From positions 2,930,501 through 2,994,500 of the forward strand of contig JASPKZ010001233.1 of assembly GCA_030220185.1 (NCBI GenBank): a DNA stretch of 64,000 bases, given 5' to 3'. Source of the DNA: Diploptera punctata (lineage: Eukaryota > Arthropoda > Insecta > Blattodea > Blaberidae). A program made the translations under genes and the position numbers. Positions 51,853 through 62,534 of the stretch are shown here, piece by piece. How positions within the stretch are numbered: position 1 is the first letter of the stretch; every line of letters starts with the position of its first letter. The notes under the pieces were generated by a model, which did not search any database, had not been told where the DNA came from, and saw only the letters and a list, made by a program, of their open reading frames with translations.

Positions 51853-52130
51853 ATTGTTTTTTTTTAATTATAGAAGACTTACAGCTCTAATAGATTCATT
51901 AAAAAAAGATGTTGTTCATACTGTAAAGATTATGTAATGCACTTAGCACATAGTTCATGATTCATTCTAACAGATGGCCTCAAAATCAATATTTTCAACC
52001 CACATAACTACTTTTAGCTTTGTTACAAAAATACAGTTTACTACTTAACAAATGGCATGGTCACATGCATTTTTTTTCACTAAAATCCATAAAATACCTG
52101 AAAATTGAATTGAACTTGTAAAAATAACCT
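51853..52130. other. No feature recognised
   Basis: AT-rich interval. Confidence 0.35.
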
Positions 52131-52134
52131 AAAT

Positions 52135-52538
52135 ATTGTCGGCCAGCAGTCTAAACCTTGTAACTCTATAATTGAAAAAAATCTCAGAGAAAGAAAAAAA
52201 CCATATAACTGGTTGATTTTTTTAATCAAAAATGTATTATATTTTTAAATTAGTATCTGTAAAGTGTTATACCAGACATGTGAGTTCTTGGGTATGAGAT
52301 TAGAACAGACAAAACCTCATTATTCATCCCCAACGAAGATGCAAGTTTTTGGGTCCAAGGTTAATTAGCTAAGGAAATGCATGGTTTATATAATCGTTAA
52401 TAGATGGCAGCAAAATCATCTTGGGGTTATGATACTTTAACAGCATGCAGACTTACTTTATTTATTGAATAATGTAAAAATCCAGTGTTTACTCTTGAAT
52501 GGAGTTGTGAGGTTATGATTGCTGGCCGACAATATGAC
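52135..52538. mobile_element. MITE-like element with ~40-bp TIRs
   Basis: TATTGTCGGCCAGCA at left and its complement TGCTGGCCGACAATA at right are perfect; the match continues imperfectly (AACCTTGTAACTC / GAGTTGTGAGGTT). About 404 bp, no coding. A TA duplication is possible if the ends are read as TTGTCGG. Confidence 0.7.
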
Positions 52539-52544
52539 ACATTA

Positions 52545-53890
52545 TCATTGGAACAGTCTATTATCATTGCTAACAGAAAAGCCAACTTATGAAAAACATG
52601 ATACCAAAAACTTAAGTCACAAAATAACTACCTAATCTATTCTAACCTACTTAATGTAACTATATAATCTACCTAGCCTAACCTGAATAAACAAACCTGG
52701 TAGTAATTGGTTATATGGAAACATGAACAAACATGTTGGCTATTGTGTCACTAGCACAAATGTTATTGGATAACTAATGATATATAAGTAACTGCTAGTC
52801 TGTTGCAAAATTCTTATACTGGCATCTTTAATTGAATGGCTAATTTTAATTGATTTTTTAAATAAGAAAACATGACAATATAGTTATTTACTTTTCAAGA
52901 ATTGAAAATGAGATTTTGAGATAATTACAAAAATAATTAATAAAATATTTTCAATTGTTGTAGTATATCTAAATTTATTTCATATTATGTCAAATTTCAT
53001 TATTGTTTATAATTAAGCGTAACTTATACTGTTCTTACTTATTCCATTGCTGTAAAATGACATCCTAAATATGTGAACTTTTTGAGGTTATTAGGACTCT
53101 TGCAAGATAAAATATGAAAAGTAATTTATCCAAAATATGTATCAACAAAAATTATTAATTTCATAAACTTATGAATGTGTAGTCAGCCATTTGTATTATT
53201 ATTATTGTGACAAACTATAGAAAGTTGTTTCAATCAGTACTGCCAATTGAAAAATTAAATGCAAATTGTATCACAATTGTTAAAATTACAGCTTTTGTAA
53301 CTTAAAATCATTTATTTTACTTGTAATTTTTTTAGCCATTTTGTAAATTGTAAGATACTGAAATAAGACATAGTATGAAATGAATATTATTTATTGGAAT
53401 TAAAAGTTATTGTAGAATTCTGGCAGAATCATGACATCTATTTTATACACTAATTTTTTTTTAGGTATTCAGAGATTTATGTATTTGAATAATATATTTT
53501 GTTAAAATAGTATATTACTATGAATAATTTATATTATTAGATCTCAATGAATTCATGACTGCATATGTTGTTCCTATAGAAGAGTGATTTGGCTTTTACA
53601 AGATGAACTTTATAATTTCAAAAGTAAAGTGATTCTATACCTCTTTTGAGACAAGTTCCAGTTGCAATGTAAATAAACCAGATATATGGATTGTGTTTTC
53701 ATTGGTTGAATGACTGTTTACATTTAAGCTGTAAGAAAATATAGTTTGTTTTCTAAAACTCAAAATAAAAATAAAAAAAAATATACATTATCAAGCACAG
53801 ATCTATTTAAGTCATATGGGAGAAATTAAAAAATATATAATTACAGTTTTAATAGATTAAATAAATAAGATTTCATTTTTTAATTCTTAC
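52545..53890. other. Long AT-rich interval, no gene recognised
   Basis: No open frame of interest, no RNA gene, and no family shared with the rest of the window apart from a short CAAGTTCCAGTTGCAATGTA near 53646 related to repeat H. Confidence 0.45.
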
Positions 53891-53891
53891 T

Positions 53892-54175
53892 CATGCACAA
53901 TGCAGAATACTTTAGAATTTCAAATGACTGCTTCTCCTATACAATTTTTGAAACATCAAGAAGGAAACCTTTAAAAAGTGGAGAGAAACAAATTATTTTG
54001 AATGTTTTCAAACAGTTCAGTAAAAAAAATATCCTATATTAGCCATTGAGGATGTGGTGAAAATAACAGCAGAATTTACAGGTGAGTCAGCATGGTGCAT
54101 ATATTCTGCTCATAGACCTAATGAATTGCAAATAAAGGATATCTATCGACATTATGGAAAAAGCATGAATTAGAT
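53892..54175 (+). mobile_element. Second copy of the 39.3-40.1 kb RT element, 5' part
   Basis: AGTGGAGAGAAACA, TAGCCATTGAGGAT, TTTACAGGTGAGTCAGCATG and GACATTATGGAAAAAGCAT match the minus strand of 39530-40096 in uninterrupted order, apart from the nLTR-1 present there. The coding is decayed (AIEDVVKITAEFTGESAW readable). Confidence 0.6.
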
Positions 54176-54227
54176 AGCCCCATAAATAATTTGTAATAAA
54201 TAAATAAGAAATGTAAGTTACTAATTA

Positions 54228-54414
54228 TTGGTACCTTCTTATAATGTATTCAGTCTTATTTCCCCTAAAATGTGGTGTAGCCTAAGAAAAATGTTTCTAT
54301 CACTTCCATACCCACTCATATGTGGGTAAAAATAGTACCATGGTCCCCCCAGTGTCGGCTGAGTAATACCTTATGCAGATTTGTTTACAGTACAACTGGA
54401 ACTTAGGTCGGACG
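54228..54414. repeat. Dispersed repeat H, inverted relative to 37578-37763
   Basis: TGTATTCAGTCTTATTTCCC, ACCATGGTCCCCCCAGTGTC and GTTTACAGTACAACTGGAAC are the reverse complement, with mismatches, of the 37.6 kb copy. Confidence 0.55.
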
Positions 54415-54419
54415 CAGTA

Positions 54420-55676
54420 TAGGTACTTTAACACAAAGGTACTTCACATGCTAGTCAATTGACATAAAATACACATAGGCCAGTTCACTCAAAGACAATT
54501 GACACAAGTAATGTGAAATTAAAAAAAAAAAAATCAAACCAATACTCGCTATCATTATAAAGTAATATTTCTCCACAAAAGTTTTTTTTTTTTAGAAAAT
54601 TGTACATTTATGACTCAAAGATCAGAAACCTTTTTTTATTACTAGGGCTCGGAAGTTGAGGAAAAAATCCTTTTTTTATGTCTGAAGAAGAGGTCTAACA
54701 TATATGTACATTTTGGGTCATTGTAGGTCAGAAAATGGTGGGTTTTACCTGTCCTTTTTACACTTTTTTTTTTGGCTAGTTGGTCTTTTTTAGCCTCTAT
54801 TTAGATCTTAACAGCTTTTTTTGCAACTTTACCTTCTTTTAAGTACATTTATATCATCTGTATAATTCAAGAATTTGCAGATTCTAGTCTCAATTCCAAC
54901 TTCTTTTGAAAAGTACTACCTAGTTTTACTATCTAAATACTTTTCATATTCCAAAAACCTTTGTTCTGTGAGAAACTATTGAAACTTCACAAAATATCCC
55001 GTTATTTTTATACATCAGCCTGTTGACCGCCTAAACTATTTATTGTATTTTTACTTAAAATTTTCTAAGAGTTTGCCACTTTTTGAGCAGAGGGGGAAGG
55101 CAGCGAGGTTGTCTTTATCAATTTGTTAGCCACTGCAACACTTTTTACATCCCTATTTTTCAGTTTTTAGGTCTTTTGTAGGATATCCTTAGATCATTTT
55201 AAAGGTCTTTTATAGGTTCTCAACTTCCGAGCCCTATTAATTATACTTCCAATTACATTTTATATTACACAATTCATAATAAAAATCTGCACACTTATAT
55301 TACTTCCACTGCATTTAATATAATATATATAGTTTTGAAGTAATACTCTTATTTTTCTAAGTTATTGATTTGTGGGATTTAAGTTTTTTCATTGTTAAAT
55401 TGAAATATCTAGAATTGTGACTGTGCCAGGAAAAAAAGACCACTTAAGTTGTAAAAATGTATTTTCTGTTTAGAGCATATTTTAATTTGTGATTAAATTC
55501 TGGTCATTTAAAAAAATAGTTTTCTAAGTAAAAAAAATACCATTTTTATAAGCAAATGTCTTTAATTACTTATTCAGTCTGGTATTAATCTATTCTATAT
55601 TGTTTTGTTTGTTTTATTTCCCCTTGTATTATTTTTTTATATGCCAGAATTTATTTTATGTCTTGAAACTTTGAAA

Positions 55677-55680
<4 letters not shown>
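54420..55680. other. AT-rich interval, no gene recognised
   Basis: Poly-T and poly-A runs and a GGGCTCGGAAGTTGAG at 54646 mirrored by CTCAACTTCCGAGCCC at 55219 (a 16-bp inverted pair about 570 bp apart, possibly TIRs of an unidentified element). No coding. Confidence 0.4.
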
Positions 55681-55682
<2 letters not shown>

Positions 55683-55716
<34 letters not shown>

Positions 55717-55895
55717 GATTTTTGCAGATATAAGTATGATTAAGAAAGTTTTCTTGGGTTTTCCTTGTCATGGGTTCAAGGTCGGCCTCTGGCCACTGAT
55801 TCCGATGTTTCGGCATGATCCCACATGCCATTTATCATTCCTTGATAATGGCATGTGGAATCATGCCGAAACACAGAAAACCCAAGAAAACTTTC

Positions 55896-55934
<39 letters not shown>
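55683..55934. mobile_element. PLE-type palindrome flanked by (TA)n
   Basis: Left arm TTAAGAAAGTTTTCTTGGGT and GGCATGATCCCACATGCC mirror right GGCATGTGGAATCATGCC and ACCCAAGAAAACTTTCTTAA. The right arm lacks about 45 bp. TTGATAATGGCATG...CATGCCGAAACAC is a hammerhead-like core on the plus strand (55850-55875). (TA)n runs lie at 55683-55713 and 55901-55933. Confidence 0.65.
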
Positions 55935-55937
<3 letters not shown>

Positions 55938-56190
55938 CTTCCTTTAACTAAAACTTTGTAATGTATATATTCTATAAGTATTATTTCTGTAACTGAACTA
56001 CACCCGAGCACTTGCTCATTTGGGTGTCAATACTGCAATACTGTATACAACATTTTATTTGTGAATAAAATGTATTCTTATTCTTAAAAAAATTATTTAA
56101 AAAAATTAAGTTCACCATTTGCAGATTGAAAAAATTAAATTATAAAATTAGTTCCTTATAGAGTCTTCCTCCAACTATTAATAGTTTAAT
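55935..56190. other. No feature recognised
   Basis: AT-rich interval. Confidence 0.35.
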
Positions 56191-56194
56191 TTTT

Positions 56195-56338
56195 ATAAGA
56201 AGCCTTTCAAAAACATTATTTCATCATATGTTTGTAGTTTGATGCTGACAAATGATATTAACAACAGTCAGTACCAAACTACAAACATGATGAAATATGT
56301 TTTCAAAAGGCCTCTTATGAAAATTATACTGCTGATAG
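56195..56338. repeat. Palindrome, ~62-bp arms
   Basis: AAGCCTTTCAAAAACATTAT, TTCATCATATGTTTGTAGTT mirrors AACTACAAACATGATGAA, ATATGTTTTCAAAAGGCCT. The loop is about 17 bp. May be a decayed PLE arm pair, but no hammerhead or tail was found. Confidence 0.6.
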
Positions 56339-56930
56339 TTGAGAAAGACTGAGAACAGGGTGCTAATTTTTTAATTTAAAAGTTTTATATAGTGGCCTCA
56401 GTGGATTCAAAATGTATTTTATAAATCTAGATTGGAAGTTACGGGAAATTAATGGCTGGTGTATGATTTGTGCTGCATTTTTTTAAGTATTTGCAATATA
56501 TATGAAGGTTATGTAAATTTAGTTCAAGATTCATTCTAACAGATGGTGTAAAAATTAATTTTTTTACCCACCTTACTTCTTTTTGCTTCTCTACAAGAAG
56601 ATGATTTATGTCTTAACCAGTGGTTTCCCTGACACAATTACAATTTAAATTTAATTTTTTATGAGTTTTATTTTAAGAAACTAATATAACGAGAACAAAG
56701 TATGACCTGTGTATGTGTTAGATTAGTAATTATAAAGTAATGCTGCCTGTTAGAACAAAAAAATTGAATGATTTATTAACATGTTATTTGTTGAAAATAT
56801 ATTTAAAGAAAATGGTACAACATTAATAGTCTCCTCCTGTACTGCAAGCATTTGTTCCAAGTTAATACGTCACGAAAAATAATATTTCATTAACAATTTA
56901 TCATTATTTTGCTTGGCTGCATAAATAACA
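56339..56930. other. No feature recognised
   Basis: AT-rich interval. Confidence 0.35.
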
Positions 56931-56934
56931 CTTA

Positions 56935-57310
56935 AAAGTTATGATTAGAAGTCAGAATTTTTATGTATAAAATATAAGATTGCAACAGAGTATAATGAGA
57001 AGTTAGACTTTTATTTTGATTCCACATACAAACAGTTTAATAGTATAATGAGAAGTAAGACTTCTGACTGTCTTTTATCTTGGTTTCACACACAAACTGT
57101 TTAATAATATATTGCAATCTTATCTTTTAAATACTTCTAAAATTCATTGTAATCATAATTGAGGTTATATAGCATTATTTTTATTTAAATACAAACTTTG
57201 TCAATTAGTTGAAACATGTTCTGAATGGCATACATGGTTTTAACTTATTGACAAAGTTTTTTTTAAACAGAAATCCATTTTAATTGAGGATGACTGATAT
57301 AACAGGTACT
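56935..57310. mobile_element. Palindromic element related to 20338-20886
   Basis: Shares GATTGCAACAGAGTATAAT-type sequence, a short internal direct repeat (TAGTATAATGAGAAGT at about 57041 and an earlier copy near 56993), and TAATTGAGGATGACTGATA at the right end with the element at 20.3-20.9 kb. ATAAGATTGCAAC and GTTGCAATCTTAT-type arms mirror around 57055. Confidence 0.45.
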
Positions 57311-57397
57311 TATTTTAATATTTTAAAAAAATTCTCATCTTTTATTGCATAAAAATCCTGACTCTAGATATGATAAACAGATCCTGTGTTAGAAATC

Positions 57398-57734
57398 CTA
57401 AAAAAAACTATATATTGGGTTGAGGGAAGAGGGTGCAGTCATCACAATTTGGTTTTCTATGGCAGTATGTTTTGACTGCATGATATCTCCTACCATAGTA
57501 TCCCACACCTGGATATCCAAATGGGGGAATAATTTACGTCCGGAGTCTTTTACCGTGAAAAGACTCATCATGCCATGTTTGCAGCTTCCTGTTTCTTTCC
57601 ACACCACACTCTCTCTTTTGCATCTTAAAATCTTGAAAGATCTTAAGAAGGTCCCAAGGGGTCCCAACTTAGAGGTGAGGAGAGTGGATTTGGCTAAGTT
57701 AGACCCTCTGGACTTCGCCCCAGAGGTTAAATAA
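57398..57734. other. Overlapping open frames on both strands, unrecognised
   Basis: Plus 57420-57734 (104 codons) and minus 57398-57667 (89 codons) overlap almost completely in a moderately GC-rich block. The minus frame includes GSCKHGMMSLFTVKDSGRKL and FPHLDIQVWDTMVGDIMQ, which looks more protein-like. Neither is assigned to a family. A non-LTR tail follows immediately, so this is probably more of the same element or another repeat. Confidence 0.3.
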
Positions 57735-57769
57735 CAGTTCCATCAGGGTTTTTGACCAGATCAAAGATC

Positions 57770-58110
57770 CGGAAATCCCAATTAGCCTCTGGACAGACAA
57801 AATAAAAAATAAAGATGTGCTAGACAGAGTGGGTGAAGGAAGAACAATTGCTGAAACTCATAAAGAAGAGGGGGAAAAAATTGGATTGGCCACTGACTAA
57901 GAAGAAACTGGCTGCTGACGGATGCCTTAGAACGAATGGTCAACGGAAAGAAGATTTGAGGCAGAAAAAGACATCAGATGATAGACAATATTAAAATAAA
58001 TGGTTTGTATACAGATACAAAAAGGAAAGCTGAGTTAAGGAAAGAGTAAAAAATGCTGAGTTTGCAGTGAAAGATCTGCTCTTGGACAGAACACTATGTA
58101 TGTATGGAAG
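57770..58110 (+). mobile_element. Non-LTR retrotransposon C-terminal fragment (sixth family)
   Basis: In shifting frames: KNKDVLDRVGEGRTIAETHK, KNWIGHWLRRNWLLTDALER, MVNGKKIRGRKRHQMIDNIK. The GHWLRR...GRKRxQMID order is typical of non-LTR polymerase tails. Multiple frameshifts. Confidence 0.65.
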
Positions 58111-58379
58111 TATGGACTTGCCACAAATTATATCTTATTCTCCTTCATGCTTTCCAGTATAAATTTGCTAAATGTTGATACCAAAAGTTTAGAAGTGCTG
58201 TGCATTTGTGAGATGATCTCCATTAATGATTAAACTCTCCTCTTTACGTAACACACAAATTGGAGTTTTGCATTTACATATAAACTTAGTATTTTTGAAA
58301 AAAATCTTGAGTGTCATATTTGTCCTAATAAAATAAAGCAATAGTGCTAGTAGACTCTATAACTTTATAGCTATTATCA

Positions 58380-58720
58380 AAAAGAAAGGGAAACCTGGAC
58401 TCTTACTACAGGCAAATTAAATAGGATAGTAGCTGCAGAAATGAAGTTATTAAGACCTTTAGCATGTTATACGCTTTATGACCACATGCGAAATGAAGAT
58501 ATCTGCAAAGCTCTCAACACACCAGCAATAACTGAAACCATCAAAATATACCAAAATAATTGGCATGAACACCTCCTTAGAATGCCAAACAATAGACTAC
58601 CCCTGAGGCTATTCAACTACAGAACCACAGGGCAAAGAGACCCTGGGTGACCTAAGAAGCGATGGAGGGACCAATTTCTATCCTTAAACAGAACAGGCCA
58701 ATGACCTAATCCCTGATTGT
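58380..58720 (+). mobile_element. Non-LTR polymerase fragment
   Basis: Open 58441-58650: MKLLRPLACYTLYDHMRNED, ICKALNTPAITETIKIYQNN, WHEHLLRMPNNRLPLRLFNY, then PKKRWRDQF. RMPNNRLP...GRRxPGRP-type order identifies the region after RT. 5'-truncated. Confidence 0.75.
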
Positions 58721-58729
58721 TTTTGATGA

Positions 58730-59085
58730 TGTTGATTAGAAAGTTCCAAAATCAGAAATCGTAAGAGAATGCCAAATAATATTGAAATTTCTACAAAACC
58801 AGAATAAAGGGGTAGGTTTCCAATGGATTCCATCTCACATAGGAATAATTGGCAATGAAATAGACACTCTCGCCAAGAAAGGAATTGAAATAAAAATTTA
58901 AATGATTCTTGAACCATACCTGAAATGGAAGACAGATGACATCAAGAAGGTATGGGATGCCGAGAACATCTGAATATCCCAAGAAGCAGCCAAAGAAGAA
59001 TGATGAGAAAAAGCAGAACAACTCGTAAGTGTAGTTATACTGAAGGGACGTAAAGAAGCTGTAGGTGCGATATTGTTTTTCCAAC
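58730..59085 (+). mobile_element. RNase H domain fragment of a retroelement
   Basis: The + strand reads QNKGVGFQWIPSHIGIIGNE IDTLAKKG across 58792-58890, the final RNase H motif (WIPSHxGIxGNExADxLAKKG) with the catalytic D changed to T in IDTLA. A KWKTDDIKKVW stretch follows. Found in jockey/R1/I-type elements. It directly follows the previous fragment, in the same strand but probably a different element. Confidence 0.7.
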
Positions 59086-59089
59086 CATT

Positions 59090-60310
59090 TTATTTCTTTG
59101 TTCGAATGCAGCTAACATATACTTCAGAATTTCAGAACTTACTATTTACACTACCTATTTTTGGGAGTTGCATTACATTTCATATAGGTTAGTGTACTTA
59201 AATAGTGTTAGGTTAGCTTTTAGGTTATTTTAGTTCTAAAAATATTTTATATTAAATTCTACAAATATCCGTTGCATTTAAATTGTGTTTAACTGCATAA
59301 ATAAGTACCTCTCCAATATAGTTATTCTATGAAAATTCAAAATTGCCGACAGTTACAATGTAAGAAATAGTTCCACTTCTGCAAATTTATAAGTTTAAAA
59401 ATGCATTCACAATCATTATTTTCCAGGCCTAAATAGCAATTTTTTTTAAGTTTCTATTTTGTATAATAAATGTGATTAAACTGCTACCTAGGACAAATCT
59501 AGTTAGAGTGAGTATAAGTATTTTGGTAGCTTATTAATTTTTAGACTTTGTTATTGCCAACAAGTGTTGTGTATGTTGACAGCATTGTATCCACTGGCAC
59601 ATGAGCATTGTGTATACTTCGAACAAATTTTCGTGATCCCTGTTGTAAACTTTATCTGGACTATGTTATCCCAAAAATGTACTGGGACTTTATGAACACA
59701 CTGTATATATTATTTTTTATATTATATAATTTCATTTTTTTATAATACATATGTAACAGGCAGTGTTACTAAACGAATTGATGATAGACCTGTGGCTTCT
59801 GATATGTGGGCAGTTTTCATGGAAACATAAATGGCCTATTTTGATAATTGCCATCTATCAGATGTAAATAATACCTTTTGTATCTTAGATTTAAGTCTTG
59901 TGTAGATTACATTTAAGTGTTCCAAAATAGTGTAGTGATTCCATTTGAAATAATCATCTAATACAGCCATGACCAAAGACTGAAATCCAATCTTTTCTGA
60001 ATCTATTTATAGGCTCTCTACTACAATTGCACTTTGATTTCTTCCAAATCCTTCCCCTACTTGTGTTGTCCTTCAGTGCAGTCATTACTTGTTGGTATCC
60101 ATGACGATGTACAGTGTTCCTCTCCAAAATGTACCTCACCAAAGAGGATGATTAATGTACAGTGGGAAGTAGAGTATTTTTGCTTTGAATCTGGTGACAA
60201 CATAGAATGTCTGTACAAAGTATTGTAGTGTTGGTAAAACTAGTTACATAACCCTTCATTGATTAAGTCTGAGTTTGTTATTAACACCTTGTCCTTCGTT
60301 ATGCAATAAT
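59090..60310. other. AT-rich interval, no gene recognised
   Basis: The frames at 59954-60142 (-) and 60034-60228 (+) overlap each other and match nothing recognised. Confidence 0.4.
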
Positions 60311-60316
60311 TCTCAT

Positions 60317-60545
60317 CATAATATCTTACAAGGGAACTGTCAACCATTGCATGCCGAAACCTACGTTGAAATTTTTCCCAGAGAAGTGTTGTGATGTACC
60401 AAAACCGTGAGAAAAAAATTATCAGCCATTTTTAACTTCAAGGCACAGAAATCAAAGCTAGAATCCAGCAATGACAACCTGTTGTGCATAGCAGATGGAC
60501 TCCCTGGTTGACTTAGAATAGAGTGAAGTGAGAGGGGTGCAGCAT
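60317..60545. mobile_element. Family F element, left half
   Basis: CAAGGGAACTGTCAACCATT, GCATGCCGAAACCTACG, CCCAGAGAAGTGTTGTGATG and GAATCCAGCAATGACAACC match the left half of 48769-49201. The right TIR is absent, lost or displaced by the adjacent PLE. Confidence 0.65.
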
Positions 60546-60788
60546 GGACACCACCAATTCATCAAGTAGGAATTGTATTCATAAATTAATTATGGGAAAT
60601 AACATTATGAGGTTCTTTTTTTATTTCCAATATATGGAAACCCTTTTTTTACCTTTAGTATATAAGGGTTATAATTCTCTATCATTATGAAGTAAATTAA
60701 CATAAAACAATAGAACAAAATATAGTTACATAACAATATTATAACAAAGATGAACAGAGTAAAATTTAATTTACTATTTACTTTGAAA

Positions 60789-61210
60789 CTATACATTACA
60801 AAAGTAATTATAACATTTTTCAATGTTAAGAATGTGATAAAGAGGACTGGAATAATCTATTTCGTTAAAATTCAAATATGATTCAAGTTTGTAATGTTCA
60901 AACCACAACATTGGACAGTTAAATAAAACATGTTTGACTGTTCGAATATCTTCTCCACATTTACAAATTGCATTTGATGATATTTTTAATTTATATAAAT
61001 ATGCCTGAAATTTTCCATGTCTGGTTAAAAATTGAGTTAATGTGAAACTGGGAACTATATTTGAGCATTTAAGTCTGTCGTAGACTGTTGGGAATAATAA
61101 TTCTCGAGTTGTCATATCATTGTTAGTATTTTTCCATTTTATATGCCATTCGGCAATAATGTACTTGTTGATTTTCCACTTTATATAAGAAAAAGGACAC
61201 AAGTCATAGC
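60789..61210 (-). pseudogene. C-terminal region of the same retrotransposon polyprotein
   Basis: Open 137-codon segment: CPFSYIKWKINKYIIAEWHI, LTQFLTRHGKFQAYLYKLKI, CKCGEDIRTVKHVLFNCPML WF. The C-x-C-G...HVLF-CP pattern is the cysteine/histidine motif following RNase H in jockey/R1-type proteins. It was contiguous with 62532-63039: removing the hAT and one TSD copy leaves the frames in phase. Stop at about 60789. Confidence 0.82.
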
Positions 61211-62534
61211 TAGAGTCCGGATGTTAGGCACTTAAAATTTCAAAATAGGCTCTTACAAAAATGGACAACAACATAACTACAGTCTTATGTTAAGAATATA
61301 AACATATGCTATCAATAGCATGCGAAGATATCAGAGATGCATCCACTGCTGTGGTCTCGGGGTAGTGTGCTGCCTTGTCACGCATCGGGCCCGGGTTCGA
61401 TCCCCGGTCGGGACAGTTTTTCTAGGTGAGGTTTTTATCGGGGTTTTTCCTCACCTGTAAGACAGTTGTCAGGAAAACTTTAAGGCCCAAACGGTCCCCG
61501 AAATCATATGGCCATTGCAATCATCATGATTCATATTAAGCTTAGGATTAGGGACTCTCCTGGTGCACCACCATCATCGTCATCACCCATCATATCATCA
61601 GGGCAACGTAACCCCGCCTTCCAGGTGCCCCAACCTCAGAAGTGGGTTACAAGTACGCCATGCCAGGAGAGAAACCAGGAATGTCAAAAGACAACCTGGG
61701 GCATTTGAAAAAAAAAAAATCAGAGATGCTATTGGAATTTGTTTTGCCTTTTTACAAAGAGCAGAACCGTCACTTGAGAATATTTCTGCACCAAATTCTT
61801 TCACGAAATTGGCCAGTTTGTCATTTACTGTTGGTCGCTCTTTAGGTATCTTAGAAAACTATTCTAAAGGTAAAAAAAAAAAAGTGACATACACTTGCCG
61901 CATCACTCTGCCTTTGAAGCACCTCTCTGTGAATGAGGACTGCTGACTGAATTCAGTGTTACCAAGATCAAAAATAATATTGCCAGTCATCTAAATGTTT
62001 CAGCACCAGGTGTGAGACAGAGAAAGAAAGCTTGAGCCATCTACCCTCTTTGTCACTCAACAATGTTTGTATTGAAAAGAAGCAAAGAACTTTTCGCCAA
62101 GCCTTAGAGCCGGAGCATAATACAATGGGACATGTAGCATAGGGCTATTTTGCTTAAATGCATGAGATGGAAAAATACAATATTTACCTAATGGGAGTGC
62201 ATTGAGGGGTAAACCATCTACCTGCTAGGTTATTGGGTTATTGCCACCCTTATCCTAAAATATTTTAAGGGAATTTATAAAACGAACACTTGAAAACTTC
62301 TATGAAATGATTTGTGACATGAAGTTTGTCCATTTAAATTGATTTAATTGATGTACTGAGTTAATTTCGAGAAAAAATTGCAAATAGGCATTATAAGCTG
62401 AAAAAAGGAATTTATAGGCAAAATGAACTTCATGGAAAACAACTCTGGGGTCGTTAGTATGAACTTACATGAAGTCACTTTCACAATATCTATAATAAAT
62501 AACCATAGGCATTTTCCCTAACATCCGGTCTCTA
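61211..62534 (-). mobile_element. Non-autonomous hAT element, sister of 21567-22323
   Basis: TAGAGTCCGGATGTTAGG at left pairs with CCTAACATCCGGTCTCTA at right. Flanks GTCATAGC (61203-61210) and GTTATAAC (62535-62542) agree at six of eight positions, an aged 8-bp TSD. The minus strand keeps KEFGAEIFSSDGSALCKKAK. Compared with the sister copy, the zinc-finger segment between SSD and CKKAK is missing. It carries a SINE E. Confidence 0.85.
61341..61718 (+). repeat. SINE family E, full length, 11-bp TSD, poly(A)
   Basis: ATCAGAGATGC at 61330-61340 and 61719-61729. The head has CTGTGGTCTCGGGGTAGTGT (A-box) and GGGTTCGATCCCCGG (B-box). The body has TTTTTCCTCACCTGTAAGAC and CTCTCCTGGTGCACCACC, ending in A12 at 61708-61719. 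The GC-rich body produces several chance open frames (for example 61563-61946). The youngest insertion of its nest. Confidence 0.93.

Noticed and set aside
54646..55234. DNA transposon defined by GGGCTCGGAAGTTGAG ends
   Set aside because: Only a 16-bp inverted match was found, with no TSD and no internal similarity; kept as a note in the interval description only.
61563..61946. 127-codon frame and its neighbours as genes
   Set aside because: They lie inside the GC-rich body of SINE E and cross its boundary; chance frames.
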